From NCBI GenBank assembly GCA_022578965.1, contig MU400517.1, positions 248,001 to 312,000 of the forward strand: DNA of 64,000 nucleotides, read 5' to 3'. Source of the stretch: Xylaria sp. FL1777 (lineage: Eukaryota; Ascomycota; Sordariomycetes; Xylariales; Xylariaceae). This document shows positions 10,385 through 20,488 of the stretch, piece by piece. The stretch's first letter is position 1. The number at the start of each line of letters is the position of its first letter. Under the pieces are notes generated by a model, which searched no databases, was not told where the DNA came from, and worked only from the letters and a program-made list of their open reading frames with translations. The translations under genes were made by a program, and so were the position numbers.

Positions 10385-12075
10385 ATGGCTACACACAACA
10401 AACGCGCGGGTGAGTAAACTAGCCCGGCCCCGAAAACCACTATCGTGAAAGCTCACATATCCGTCTTATCTACATTAGGACTACGCTTCATGATAAAGAC
10501 AAACATGGATGAGTTCAAGCCCGAGGATCGCAAGCTTATCCGCAGTCATGTCATGAAAGGAAAAAACCTGGGCAGGATGCGGCCCCTTGGAAGCCGAAGA
10601 CACTTGGATGCGACTGACACGAGGGACAATGTGGTGCTATCATCGCCCAGCTTTGACAAATCTGGTTATGACGAAAGCGATGATGGTGCTTCCTTATCTC
10701 GGGTTTCACCTAATAGTCCCCCGTATCCCGGCCGCCATACCGGTATTCAACCCCCTGAATCGATCCCTCCCGGGATTGGCTCGGTGGCTTCCACAATGTG
10801 TCTTGCTGACTCTGCAAAGCCAGAGATGGTCAAAGTGATCCTGCAGTGTGTGTGTTTCCTCATCGTTGCATTTTATGACTCAGCTAATAGCAATATGAAG
10901 TCTCCTCTATCGCCAAACAGCTCCTTTTCCCCATGGAGACGTGCATGTTCTTCGATAGGAGAGCAGAGAATTGGATTGCCCCTTTAGCAGTTGACCCTGC
11001 CTTTCTGCATGCTAGCATCTTTTCATCATTGTATTATTTCGATTCGATTCTCCCTTGCGGATCACCTTGCGCAGACCAGCGTATACTGTACCATTATCAT
11101 AAGACGGTCACCATTCTTCGTGAAAGACTACAATTTGACAACGACGAAATACGATTGTCTAATAACACCGTTAATGTCGTCTTAAGACTTGCTGGCCAAG
11201 CCTTTAGCACCGGCGACTTGAAGTCGGCTACAAACCATATGCAGGGCATACGAAGGATCATCAATCTGAGAGGAGGCTTAGGTACATTCAGAGGCAATGA
11301 GAAACTTGCCGCCGAAACATTGAGGTGGCACCCCGTATAATATTCCGTGAGAGTTTGCCCATTCTAATATATTAATAGATGCGACTTAGGCATTGCAATC
11401 TACACTGGCTCGAAACCGGTACTGCTCCGTGGTGCCGCACATTGGGATATCTATCGGGTGTACCCTAACTTAGGCATGTTCCTCGGCAAAAGGGATTCTC
11501 GGCATCCTTCAACAGAGAAATCATCCTTAATCATATCTAAGGCTACTCAAAACGTCAAAATAAATGGCCAGTTAATGTCAGCATGGGGTGTAATGTCAGA
11601 CTTCTGCTCCGTCATTAACCTAGCTGCTAATTCTAACCAACGCATCGATGTGGAAACATTCCTGCGTTCAATGTCGTCAATTATGTATAACCTTCTAGAC
11701 ATGCATTTTGAGCGATCATCTCATGATGAAACCATTCGACTCTCCCTCCTTAGCTTTTCCTGCAGCGTTTTTCTCCCATGGCGCCATCTAGGAATGCCAT
11801 ATCCTCATCTAAACTCGACTCTCAAGAGCCATTTCACTGATCTTAAAGCAAATATTTTGTCTTTACCTCCAGAGTTAGCCATATGGCTTCTGATGTCCGC
11901 TGCTGTGACAGTTTCCGACGGATTTAATGGTGCCTGGCTGCACGAGTTGTTACGTGAGGCGGCAAGCTTGTATGGAATAAACTGCTGGGACCAGATGCGA
12001 GACATGTTAAAGTCGCTTATGTGGATTGGCTTGGTTCATGACAAGCTAGGGAAGCGCGTGTTTGCCAGTATCTAG
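10385..12075 (+). CDS. Fungal transcription-factor-like protein without zinc cluster
   Basis: Four exons, 10385-10409, 10479-10849, 10921-11324 and 11379-12075, all phases consistent, giving 498 residues. The first exon encodes only MATHNKRA. The N-terminus has the RSHVMKGKN segment common to a large fungal family annotated as DUF3468/fungal-specific transcription-factor-like. The middle and C-terminal parts match that family's helical region, for example METCMFFDRRAENWI and RCDLGIAIYTGSKPVLLR. No Zn2Cys6 pattern is present in any exon, and the upstream sequence shows none. A direct DNA-binding role is therefore not supported. The intron after residue 266 uses a weak donor (GTGGCA); the one before it has a good GCTAAT branch point. 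Confidence 0.82.
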
Positions 12076-13017
12076 TTCCCAAGGCAGTCATCATCTTCGG
12101 GTCTTGTACCAATTCATCCCAAATTGATGGGCTAATATCAAAGAGAATTCAGAGCACGATCTATTTCCACCTGTTTTTAGTACTTTAAAACTTCTAAGGC
12201 TAGAAATTAGCTTGCCCTATGTGGCGCATTAAAGGTTTAGCCTTAGATCATTCTCTAGCTTAAACTAGAAAGGCGACTTTATGTCATTACTCTCCATATT
12301 TGGAGAGCTCTTTAACCTATTTCTTTTGTAGTACTAACACTTGAATCGTCATTCTATATCAGTTATTGATTCACTAACAATTTGTATATTGGAGAACTCC
12401 CTTCTTTTATCTTAGTTGAAACGTTATCATGTAAACTAGATTGGTGTTTCGCGTTAACACCAAGTTATAGTCAGGAAGGGCTAAAACTTGAGCAACGTAG
12501 CGCATGACAAGCTCCAGTTGCAATGTGATGGCTTTTTTTGTTAAGGTATGGAAATACAGTTTAATCATGCGCAACTATCGTGGAGATGGCGTACACGCAG
12601 CGAAACTGTTGCGCCCAGGACTGGGCCATCACGATCGTCTTGGGTGCCGTCTAAAAGCTTGAACAAGATAATATCGGCATTTCTCTATGAACCATCCTAT
12701 CCACATCATTACGCAACTGCCATAGCCTGTCCTCTCGGTTAGTTTAGTCGAAAATCCTATTTTAAAAGATCAGTCTCCTCAAGTGCGCACAACCACTAGT
12801 TGAGTTGTTGATTATATGTATATTGCATTATCTAATTGTGTCATAAAATATCCTTTTTAGAAGCACTAGAGAATATAGTAGACTCTATACTCAACTTCAG
12901 AGCTTCGTGTTTTAATTAGAACCTTCTGATAATCTTATATACTAAACATTCATCCTTTGCATACAAGGTGTTGTCTTATTTCACCATATATGAGGGAAAT
13001 GGCTGCGTATTTAACAG
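12076..13017. other. Intergenic, AT-rich
   Basis: Space between two convergent genes. AT-rich (many TTTTA/TAGA words); no gene or clear repeat is seen. Confidence 0.5.
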
Positions 13018-14515
13018 CTAAAACATCTCATCTTCATCAATTTCATCATTGTCGGCATCATACAACATATGCTGCAACAATTCTTGGATTGCCTGGTCAC
13101 TCTCACTCTCTGCGTTCGCATACGCATACGCGGGCTTCCTAACACCCAGCTGTGTTCTCCTGAACGTTTCCCGAACTGAGGGTCGAGCTGGTACTTCGGA
13201 CAGGGATTCAGCAAGGAGTCTTCGCAGCTCAGGGTCCAACCTAGGAAAATAATTAATCCCGTTCATGGGATAGAGTTCCCATGCCTCTGTTGGGATCCCC
13301 TCGCATTCCCTAAAACCCTCATTCATTCGGGCTGCTGGATGGATCAGATAGATTACTTCCTGGAAAGTTTCTGTTAGAAATAAATTTCAGCAAGTGTCTC
13401 GAGTTTCAGCTTACGCGAGCCACCATTGTAAGATTATACACTTCGGCCATCCTGGGTGCATGCGTATAGTCCGCCAGTCCGAAGTCGATCAGTACGAGTT
13501 TGTTTACTAGTCGGTCTTTTCCAATTTCCCAAGTTAGTAAATGTCGACCAGATTACGTAGACAAATCTCGTAGCGGAGAGACTTAAAACAAGTCGCGTCT
13601 ACTCTTACACCTGTGTCGCGAGGCACAGAAGAATCAACATCAAGGACACCTACGCTCTGGGACTCTGGGTTCGAGGTCGCCTATCATGATATTTCTCGCT
13701 GCAATGTCATGATGGGCCAGTAAATAATGGTCTTGATCTTGACCTTCCCTCAGAGGCGTCTCCAGCTCCAGAGGTTGCTCGGGGGGAGCTTCCTTTCGTT
13801 GGGTCATTCCAACGCAGGCCCTCACCACTAGCTTTATTAGCATCGCCTCCTCGGGGTTCGCTATAATAAAACTAAGCCACGAACTTACAGCAGTGATAAA
13901 AGCTCCAAAGAACACGGTTAGGAAACTGGATGCCCCAAGATCGTTGCTTTATTATCAAGTCACGCATCGTTCCGTTTTCTAAGTAGTCTAATATGATTGC
14001 CGGGCCGAAGTGCTGGCTCAGGGCCTTGAATATGTTTTCTGGAGGGTTTGTGACTGCCACTAAAATACGCCTCAGAAAACTCGCAGTTCTGCCAGCTCTC
14101 GGTCGAAACATCTCAACAGCACCAGTCGCGTCGAGCATATGGCTTATGTGTGAATGACCACGCAGATCCTGAATTATAACTTGGTCAACACAACGTGGGC
14201 CACCACAGGGAAGAGTACTTGGTATTGTCTTACCCAGAGTACTTGCATCTCCCTACGGAAATCATCGACTCCTCGCTCTGGCACCAATGCCCTCTTGAGG
14301 ACCACTCTCTTACGCTTTCGACCGCGAATATGCAACGGATCCCTATCCTTTAGTAGCACCGATAACCCGAAGGCACCATTGCCCAACACCTTCTCGAATT
14401 CCCATGCCCTGAAATCGGAACGTGCAAAGGCATTTCTCGTCTGCGATTCTCTTGCTCGGACCATCCGATCCACTTCGCGTGGTTCCATTTTGATGTCAGG
14501 TGTTTTGGGCGACAA
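13018..14515 (-). CDS. Protein kinase-like protein with HHDIAARN catalytic loop
   Basis: Five exons, complement(14234-14515, 13889-14168, 13654-13827, 13415-13515, 13018-13359), phases consistent, 392 residues. Kinase marks: glycine loop GNGAFG (45-50), VLK with Lys74, catalytic loop HHDIAARN (226-233) and DFG (256-258). Asp228 and Asn233 are kept, but the Lys usual in Ser/Thr kinases is Ala, as in the HRDLAARN loop of tyrosine kinases. No APE motif follows DFG, and the C lobe is short, ending in an acidic tail (DADNDEIDEDEMF). Intron 3 (138 bases) has a TTACTAAC branch point. It belongs to the expanded, divergent kinase-like families of filamentous fungi; activity and substrate are unknown. 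A start 9 codons later (MEPREVD) is possible. Confidence 0.82.
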
Positions 14516-14908
14516 AAATTCCCTTCAGCTAGCTAATACGTGAAAGACGGTGAGATGACACGATGAAAAAAGCGAATTTATTGGGTTCAAATTATTCTAT
14601 CCAAACTTGTATCTATCGAATAACTGCACATGGCCGTTTCCGGTTGGATTGATGCTGCATTGTTGTGTGCTTTGACAAAGATTCAATGAAAATATATTCT
14701 AAGATTTATCTGAACTAGTATAGGAATTCTCTTTGTTCTCGATTATCTTGCTCTTGTCTCAAATTCGCCTTGTACATTCCAACTCTAGATAGGCTAGTTC
14801 TAGAATCTCGGATCATCGCTACCTCGCTAATTTCCATGTGGTCTTTCCTCAAAGCCTTTATTCTTCCCAAACCTACCCTTTTATGTTTCCCCATACACTC
14901 AAGACGAT
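14516..14908. other. Intergenic
   Basis: Between two minus-strand genes; upstream region of the kinase-like gene. Nothing further seen. Confidence 0.5.
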
Positions 14909-16051
14909 CTAGCAGACGGATGAGGTGCTATTACCAAACAAATATAATCTCCAGAGATGCGCAACATCCTCAACCTCTCCTAGATAGTTGACTATTTTTA
15001 GTTGCTTCCTCGGTAGTGTGCCTCTCATATATCTTAGCACATTTCTAAAGTATTCCACATCGTTATCGTTTCGATTGACAGGGGTGGCCGCATTTTTCCA
15101 CGCGTCTATGCATCTGCTGTGAACACCGACCACCAAGCTGTCAACTATGACAGGACTACCAGAGCTCCCTGGTGCAGGTAGAAATTAGCCGATTGCTCAT
15201 GATAATTCTGGAGAAGTAAACTGCAAGATTAAAATGGCGCCATCCACACTTACCCTTCACTGTGTCTATCTTGTGTTCAATTTTAAGAACGTCTTCGAGT
15301 TCGTGATACTCTACCAATCCCTTAGACAGAATCAGACGTCGACGACTAATATCGGAGGGGAAACCGATGATCGTTCCATTCTCAGCACAAGAGGAGCCCG
15401 GGTTGGGATGACACCGGCGAATACGGACCCCTGCTTCAAAAGGCTTTGCAACAGCTAACACACAGAAATCATTATCAACCTGGTCCCCCCGAAACTAGTT
15501 AGCGTGGCAAGCAGCAGCGACACCACTATTGACTTGTTGCGAATGTTGGTGTACGCGCGCATCTGGATATAGGGTCACCATCCTAGCAGCGCCGCGTGCC
15601 AAGTTCCACAGGAGGTGAGCCGCGGTCATGGCGTGATATTTGCCGATGGCAAACGCAGTTCCCTGAGTCTTCCACCCGTCTTGAAAAGTCGCGATAATTC
15701 TAAAGATTCCTTATCTAGGTTAGTAATTACAGTGATGAAACTGCATATATCATGTACAGCCGGATGTAAGACTTACCACTATGTTCTTTTCCTAGATTGA
15801 TCAATTGATCGTCAACGAGCTCCCGTAAAGGCGGCATATTAACGAAGCCTTCGACCTGATCACCGGAGGTTGTCGTACTAAGGTGCCAAGCCACAACTTG
15901 TAATCTGTCGTCCAAATCCAGAATGGGGAATTGAGCATGATTAGAGCTCAACGAAGCAGTTTGTGGGCGCGCACTACTAGCAGTATGGAAGTTAATCAAC
16001 ACGGGATCTAGATAAGTAAATAGAAAAGAGCATGACTCACTCTGGTGGCAT
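14909..16051 (-). pseudogene. V8-like serine protease with one in-frame TAG
   Basis: Trypsin/V8-fold serine protease (309 codons) in four exons: complement(16041-16051, 15777-15976, 15254-15709, 14909-15168), all in phase. The triad can be read: His102 in MTAAH, Asp151 in DNDF and Ser225 in GSSGSP. Codon 142 (15495-15497) is TAG, in a segment ACHAN-stop-FRGDQVDNDF where the family usually has a hydrophobic strand and an aromatic residue, so TGG to TAG is likely. The rest is intact, so the lesion is recent, or the base is read differently. A 60-base GTACAC...CTAACTAG intron (phase 0) would remove the stop, but also a conserved strand. No signal peptide is seen at the chosen start. The 11-base first exon is the least certain part. 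Confidence 0.72.
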
Positions 16052-17288
16052 ATCGGGAAAATAGTAGAAACCCTTCGGGAAGAGTTGCAGTAGTTGCCTG
16101 CCCGGGCGTGTATTACCTCTGCCGATACTGTCCGAAGTTGGACAGAAACCGTGCGGAGGATCGAGGAAGTGCAAGGGCGAAATAATATAGCAAGAAGTGG
16201 TCCTTATGAGATCCTTATACGGAGAAATCACGCCGACTGAGTAATGAGTGTATCCCCCGAGAATCACGACTGACTATAGAGAACAGGAGCGCTCGGAATA
16301 GGAATATAACAATGGTAGGAGAGGAAACGAAAAAAACTTGAAAGCAGAGGCGTGACCTAGCAGTGACATATATATATATATATGAGAAGTCTGTGTCTTG
16401 TGCCTCACTCTCCCCTTCCCACCCCATTCCGTCGTTGACACGCTCTTCTGATCAGGAGCTGGGATCAAGATGACGAGACCACGATTGTGAAACTCTTCTT
16501 GCAGAGTAGCAAAGCATGGGTATTTACTTGAGCAGGTACATACCTGTCGGTGCACTGTATGAATGGACCACATGGTGGATTGGCTTCACTTCGATGTAGA
16601 TGGGAGGAATACGGAGGCTACATACTACGCATGCACTGATCTTCGCCACTAAAGCAGTCGAGGGAAAAGTCCACTGCGCAAAATATGCCCGTTTCCCGCG
16701 TCAGAACCCCCTTATGCCGATACCAGCCCGCAAATACCTAACCAGCAACACTTTATACCCCTGCATGGGAGTACTTAAGTAGGTAGCTTGCCAATCATCC
16801 TTATATACCCATGTGTCCACCATCTGAAGTAAATAGTGTTTGATTCCTAACACCGCTATTGGTAGATCACTTAGCTCTTTGTAGATCACTGCTCCTGGTC
16901 GCGACTTACAAATAATAAGATCATTTATTTCATTGGTCTTACATACCTACGTATGCAGGCTGTAACCTATGCAAGTGTTAGGTATAATTAAACCTTTTAT
17001 TAAAATAATTAAGAATAGTTTGTAAAAAAAAAAATTTAGTTAATTTTGTAAAAGTATTCAACTATTAACTTCTAACAAAGCTTTTTCTAACTTCTGCTCT
17101 AAACCACTCGCGATTAGATCCCAGAAGCCAAGACACATCTAGATCCGTGGTACGGAAGTCCAGATAAGCCATTGAATCGGATGAAAGCCAGACTAGTCGT
17201 GTCATACTGCGTACGCTTGCTTATGCGACAACATACCTGGGTAGCTAGCAGCTGCATGATCGTACAGCCGATATGTGACCGTACCTGG

Positions 17289-17366
17289 TGCTCTTCGCGC
17301 CAAGACATGTCAAAAAACCCATACATGCCGGAGATACTGCTCTTCGCGCCAAGACATATCAAAAAA
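17289..17366. repeat. Two 29-base direct repeats, 49 bases apart
   Basis: TGCTCTTCGCGCCAAGACAT starts both copies, at 17289 and 17338. Each runs on to a shared TCAAAAAA end (17317, 17366), with one mismatch (GT/AT). The hairpin at 17368-17404 follows directly. Confidence 0.85.
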
Positions 17367-17367
17367 G

Positions 17368-17404
17368 CTCCAAGACCTGCCATGTGGCAGGGGAGGTCTT
17401 GGAG
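17368..17404. repeat. Inverted repeat, 11-base arms CTCCAAGACCT
   Basis: Arms at 17368-17378 and 17394-17404 are perfect complements. The loop contains a second palindrome, GCCATGTGGC. The stem would be stable in RNA or single-stranded DNA. Confidence 0.8.
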
Positions 17405-18089
17405 TATGTTATGTTGTAGTATTAGTACACAGTGCACACAGTAGCTCTAGCAGTGGGACATCCATCCCAACTACGGCTTCAATACCATTCGGGTTCTGGG
17501 GGAGCATTAGTACCTTAGGTCTCACCGATCTAGTCTTTTGAGCCTCAAATGTCTACGGGTCGGTTTCTCACGCGTTTGATTCTAATACTCACGCATTATA
17601 CTAAATCCATTCTAGAGGTGTCCTTTAGTGGTTCAAGGGCGCCCCTGTAAATATGTTAGCATACCGGACCGGGGCGCTGGATAAGGAGTTGGCTGAGCAG
17701 TATCTATATACGAATACCTACCTTTATAATCACCCCATCCCCTCACTTCCTCAACTTTTCAACCAATAGCACGCGCTTTCTAACCCTTTCTTACACTCTC
17801 ACCTTTAACGCCAACAAACCTAATACCTTTTCTAAAAGTCTAAAGCCCCGTTCAATGCTGGTAATTATGGTCTAGATATCTATCTACTCGTGCGTTTGCA
17901 GGTATCGAGCTCCATATGTTGTTGCATAGTTCTCTTTGGCGTTCCGTGTCTACCCAGGCCACCCAAAGTTTCTTCCTCCCAGCACCCTAATTCGACTTCT
18001 GGAAGTTATAATCATAAACGTTAGATAAAACGGAGATTGAGAAATTTTCCAAGAGCCCTCCCAAGTTCAAAGACAATTGCAAATCAGTG

Positions 18090-18959
18090 ATGGTTCAAAC
18101 CAGGGGTTACGTCCGACTAGGGCCCAACATCTCTCTGTACACTCCGCGAGAGCCCAAGGTCGGACAGCTAGTGGTGCTATGTCCATCATTGGGTATTGCC
18201 GGCACGAGGCTGATCAGTCATTCCATGGCCCTTTACCACAAGAATACCCCCCACGCAAAGGTACTCATACTCAATCCCTCTATATCGAGTATGATTAGCC
18301 CTTATTCGAGGCAAGAAGACGCCATGAAGCCGGCCGAGGACGCAGTTTGTCAGATTTTGAGTGAGTGCGGCCACCTTCAGTCTAACGACAGCGGATCCGG
18401 GAACTCGAATACAAAGCCCCGGATCCTGCTCCATATAATGGGCAATGGCGGCATTAATTCGGCAACAAATTTGCTCGTCGTGCTAGAACGGAGGTTGAAG
18501 AGGAGTCTCCCACTGGTTGGGTTGATCTGCGACAGCACCCCTATCGGCGCCTCCTATACGAAAACATGCCGCGCTTTGACATATTCCTTAGCACAAGGCA
18601 TTTCAGCAGACTTCCCCCTCGGCCTGATTGTTTGGGTGTCAGTCCATATTCTCCTATCTATTGTTTATCTCTTCTTTACCATTAGCCGATACGAGGCCCC
18701 CGGCGACCGCTGGCGCAAGTCGATTTTACACGAGAAGCTTATTGAATGCAAGAGGATATACTACTTTTCATCTGTGGCCGACAAGATGACTGATTGGAGG
18801 GATGTCTTGTCGCATGCAGAGCAAGCTCGCAAGGAGGGATGGGAAGTGAAGGAGTTTTTGTTCCATGACACCCCTCACTGCAGGCACGTCGACGAGCGTA
18901 AATACAAGAATGACTACAGCAATGCTGTGTATAGCTTATGGGAAAATAAAAATTCATAA
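18090..18959 (+). CDS. DUF829 / TMEM53-PaxU family protein
   Basis: Single-exon gene, 289 residues from the ATG at 18090. Family marks are the N-terminal VVLCPSLGIAGTRLISHSMALY region, the ILLHIMGNGGINSA segment (the small-residue-rich motif of DUF829), GLICDSTP, and near the end ARKEGWEVKEFLFHDTPHCRH, which contains the conserved His. DUF829 proteins have an alpha/beta-hydrolase-like layout; PaxU of the paxilline cluster and TMEM53 belong here. One hydrophobic stretch (about residues 180-200) could be a membrane segment. No prenyltransferase, terpene cyclase or P450 is near, so the PaxU link is only by family and does not imply indole-diterpene synthesis. Length is normal and no lesion is seen. 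Confidence 0.85.
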   Translation: MVQTRGYVRLGPNISLYTPREPKVGQLVVLCPSLGIAGTRLISHSMALYHKNTPHAKVLILNPSISSMISPYSRQEDAMKPAEDAVCQILSECGHLQSNDSGSGNSNTKPRILLHIMGNGGINSATNLLVVLERRLKRSLPLVGLICDSTPIGASYTKTCRALTYSLAQGISADFPLGLIVWVSVHILLSIVYLFFTISRYEAPGDRWRKSILHEKLIECKRIYYFSSVADKMTDWRDVLSHAEQARKEGWEVKEFLFHDTPHCRHVDERKYKNDYSNAVYSLWENKNS

Positions 18960-20488
18960 TCTTCACCGTCAATTTGTACTCTCTATATGTGAGATCTCAC
19001 CAGCGCTATTCTCTCGAAGTATTCTAGCTTCCAGAGGCTTCAAAGACAGATCCGGGTGCTATAGTTGACATGTTGACGCCGTTCTGTATCTCTGATTTAG
19101 ACTGTCTAGCATCTGCGATACTATGCTGTAATGTCATATCCGAGTGTTCCGACAAGGGGTAACAGGGCGCTTGTCTACCCTTAGGGGCTCATATCGCTCT
19201 ATAATCAATGATAGAACTAGTCACGTCAAATGATTGGAAATCGGGATAATTTGACGAAGTCGGGGAAGATATTGAACCTTCATGGTGCATGCGGATGTTA
19301 GAAGCGGAACTGGTAAATGCGGAGAGATATTCCCGTCCCGTAATAAGTGTATGCTACACGTCTATAAAAACTCCTGTGGCGATCAACAGGACTCCACACG
19401 TCCCTATGGATGTTATCATTATAGATCAAATGGTGAGTACCGAGGACGGCCAGGATCCCACACCTTTAAGATCCCGACCCGAGAGGAAACCGAAGCGCTG
19501 CGAGTCTACGGCAGTGCTGAACATGGCTTTAGGACGTTACCCAACGCAATCGAGTACCTGTTGACGCGAACAGGCCTGGTTTTTCTAGCCTTGCCTGACG
19601 ACGTCGCTCAAGTCCCCTCAACACTCTGTATTTTCGCCAGTGACGGCTGGCCGTCATCTCTCGGTTCGTTGCGGGAGTATTCATCTCTTTGGTCGCGGCG
19701 TCTCGCCTGATCGAAACCTCGGCGGCGTCCTCGAAAACCGTTACGGACATGGCCGTCATTGGTATAGTAACCGGCGTTATTGCCTTCGCTATCATGCTGA
19801 TCCACTGCTGGCCAATCATCGTACTCAGCCGCGGGTGATTGAGTTGCCGGCTGGGTAGTGAAAGACGCGGGCGTTCCTATCGGAGAAAATACATATGCCG
19901 CCGGGGCGGGCAGCATACGACTCTCCAGCATGGGCTTCGGCGTAGGAACGACTGGAGGAGTATAGTAGGGGGCCATTGGCTGGTTTGCAATCATTTGGCT
20001 AATCGTCGCCTTAACCTCCTGTGTTTTTACCTTAGTCTCCCTTAAGCTTGATGCCTTTATTTCTATAGTTATACGAATCCTAACAAGGGATCTAGCCGTA
20101 TTAGATTATGTTGTACCTAAAGCTATCGATGTGTTTATACTCTTAAGATAGCCTAGATACTACAGTCTTGCTTTGCTTGTGAACGAGGCTGAAAGTAGCA
20201 TCGGTGCCCAGGTAAAAAGCTAAAATTCAAGCACAGCTATGCCATTGCAGCATGTCATTTCTGAGCATCTCAATTAGATTCAATGAATTGTCACTCCAGA
20301 TGGCACAGGTACCAAGGAAAGCAAAGAGATATAGTGAGAATCTAATGCATTATACTCATTCGGAGAGTATGATAACTCCGCAATCCTATTTAATTTTGAT
20401 CACGAGACCGGCCACCAAAGCGAATATCGCGAATAACCCTCAAATAGGGCACGTTTGTCCACTGCCGTTTTTTCCATGACGTACTAGA
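18960..20488. other. Region with unresolved coding-like frames
   Basis: Apart from the orphan frame listed separately, plus-strand frames at about 19640-19850 and 19970-20090 read as strongly hydrophobic stretches (for example AVIGIVTGVIAFAIML and AIIWLIVALTSCVF) like membrane segments. They are in different frames, with stops between them, so this may be a decayed or unsolved multi-exon membrane-protein gene. The 128-codon minus-strand frame at 19608-19994 is probably its shadow. Confidence 0.35.
19250..19564 (+). other. Unrecognised coding-like frame
   Basis: Open frame of 104 codons with ATGs at 19289 and 19295. The part reading RMLEAELVNAERYSRPVISV and then IKTPVAINRTPHVPMDVIIID has a natural amino-acid composition and alternating hydrophobic strands. 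No family is recognised. It may be an exon of a broken or unsolved gene continuing to about 20.1 kb. Confidence 0.25.

Larger units (their letters stand above)
16052..18089. other. Long intergenic region with repeats
   Basis: No supported gene. It holds a TA run at about 16367-16383, an AT-rich stretch around 16920-17070, the direct repeats and hairpin at 17289-17404, and a pyrimidine-rich segment with a TATAATC-like element at about 17725-17830 that may be the promoter or leader of the DUF829 gene. Confidence 0.5.

Noticed and set aside
15169..15253. Reading straight through the protease without an intron
   Set aside because: GTAAGT donor and CACCAG acceptor restore the GSSGSP serine motif in phase; unspliced reading loses it.
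16008..16040. 33-base intron at the start of the protease gene
   Set aside because: Too short for a fungal intron; the 64-base version (15977-16040) fits phase and size and allows an ATG start.
17289..17366. CRISPR-like direct repeats
   Set aside because: Only two copies in a eukaryotic genome, no array or cas genes; better described as a local repeat.
18090..18959. Indole-diterpene biosynthetic cluster suggested by the PaxU-like gene
   Set aside because: No GGPP synthase, prenyltransferase, cyclase or P450 within the window; the DUF829 family is broad.
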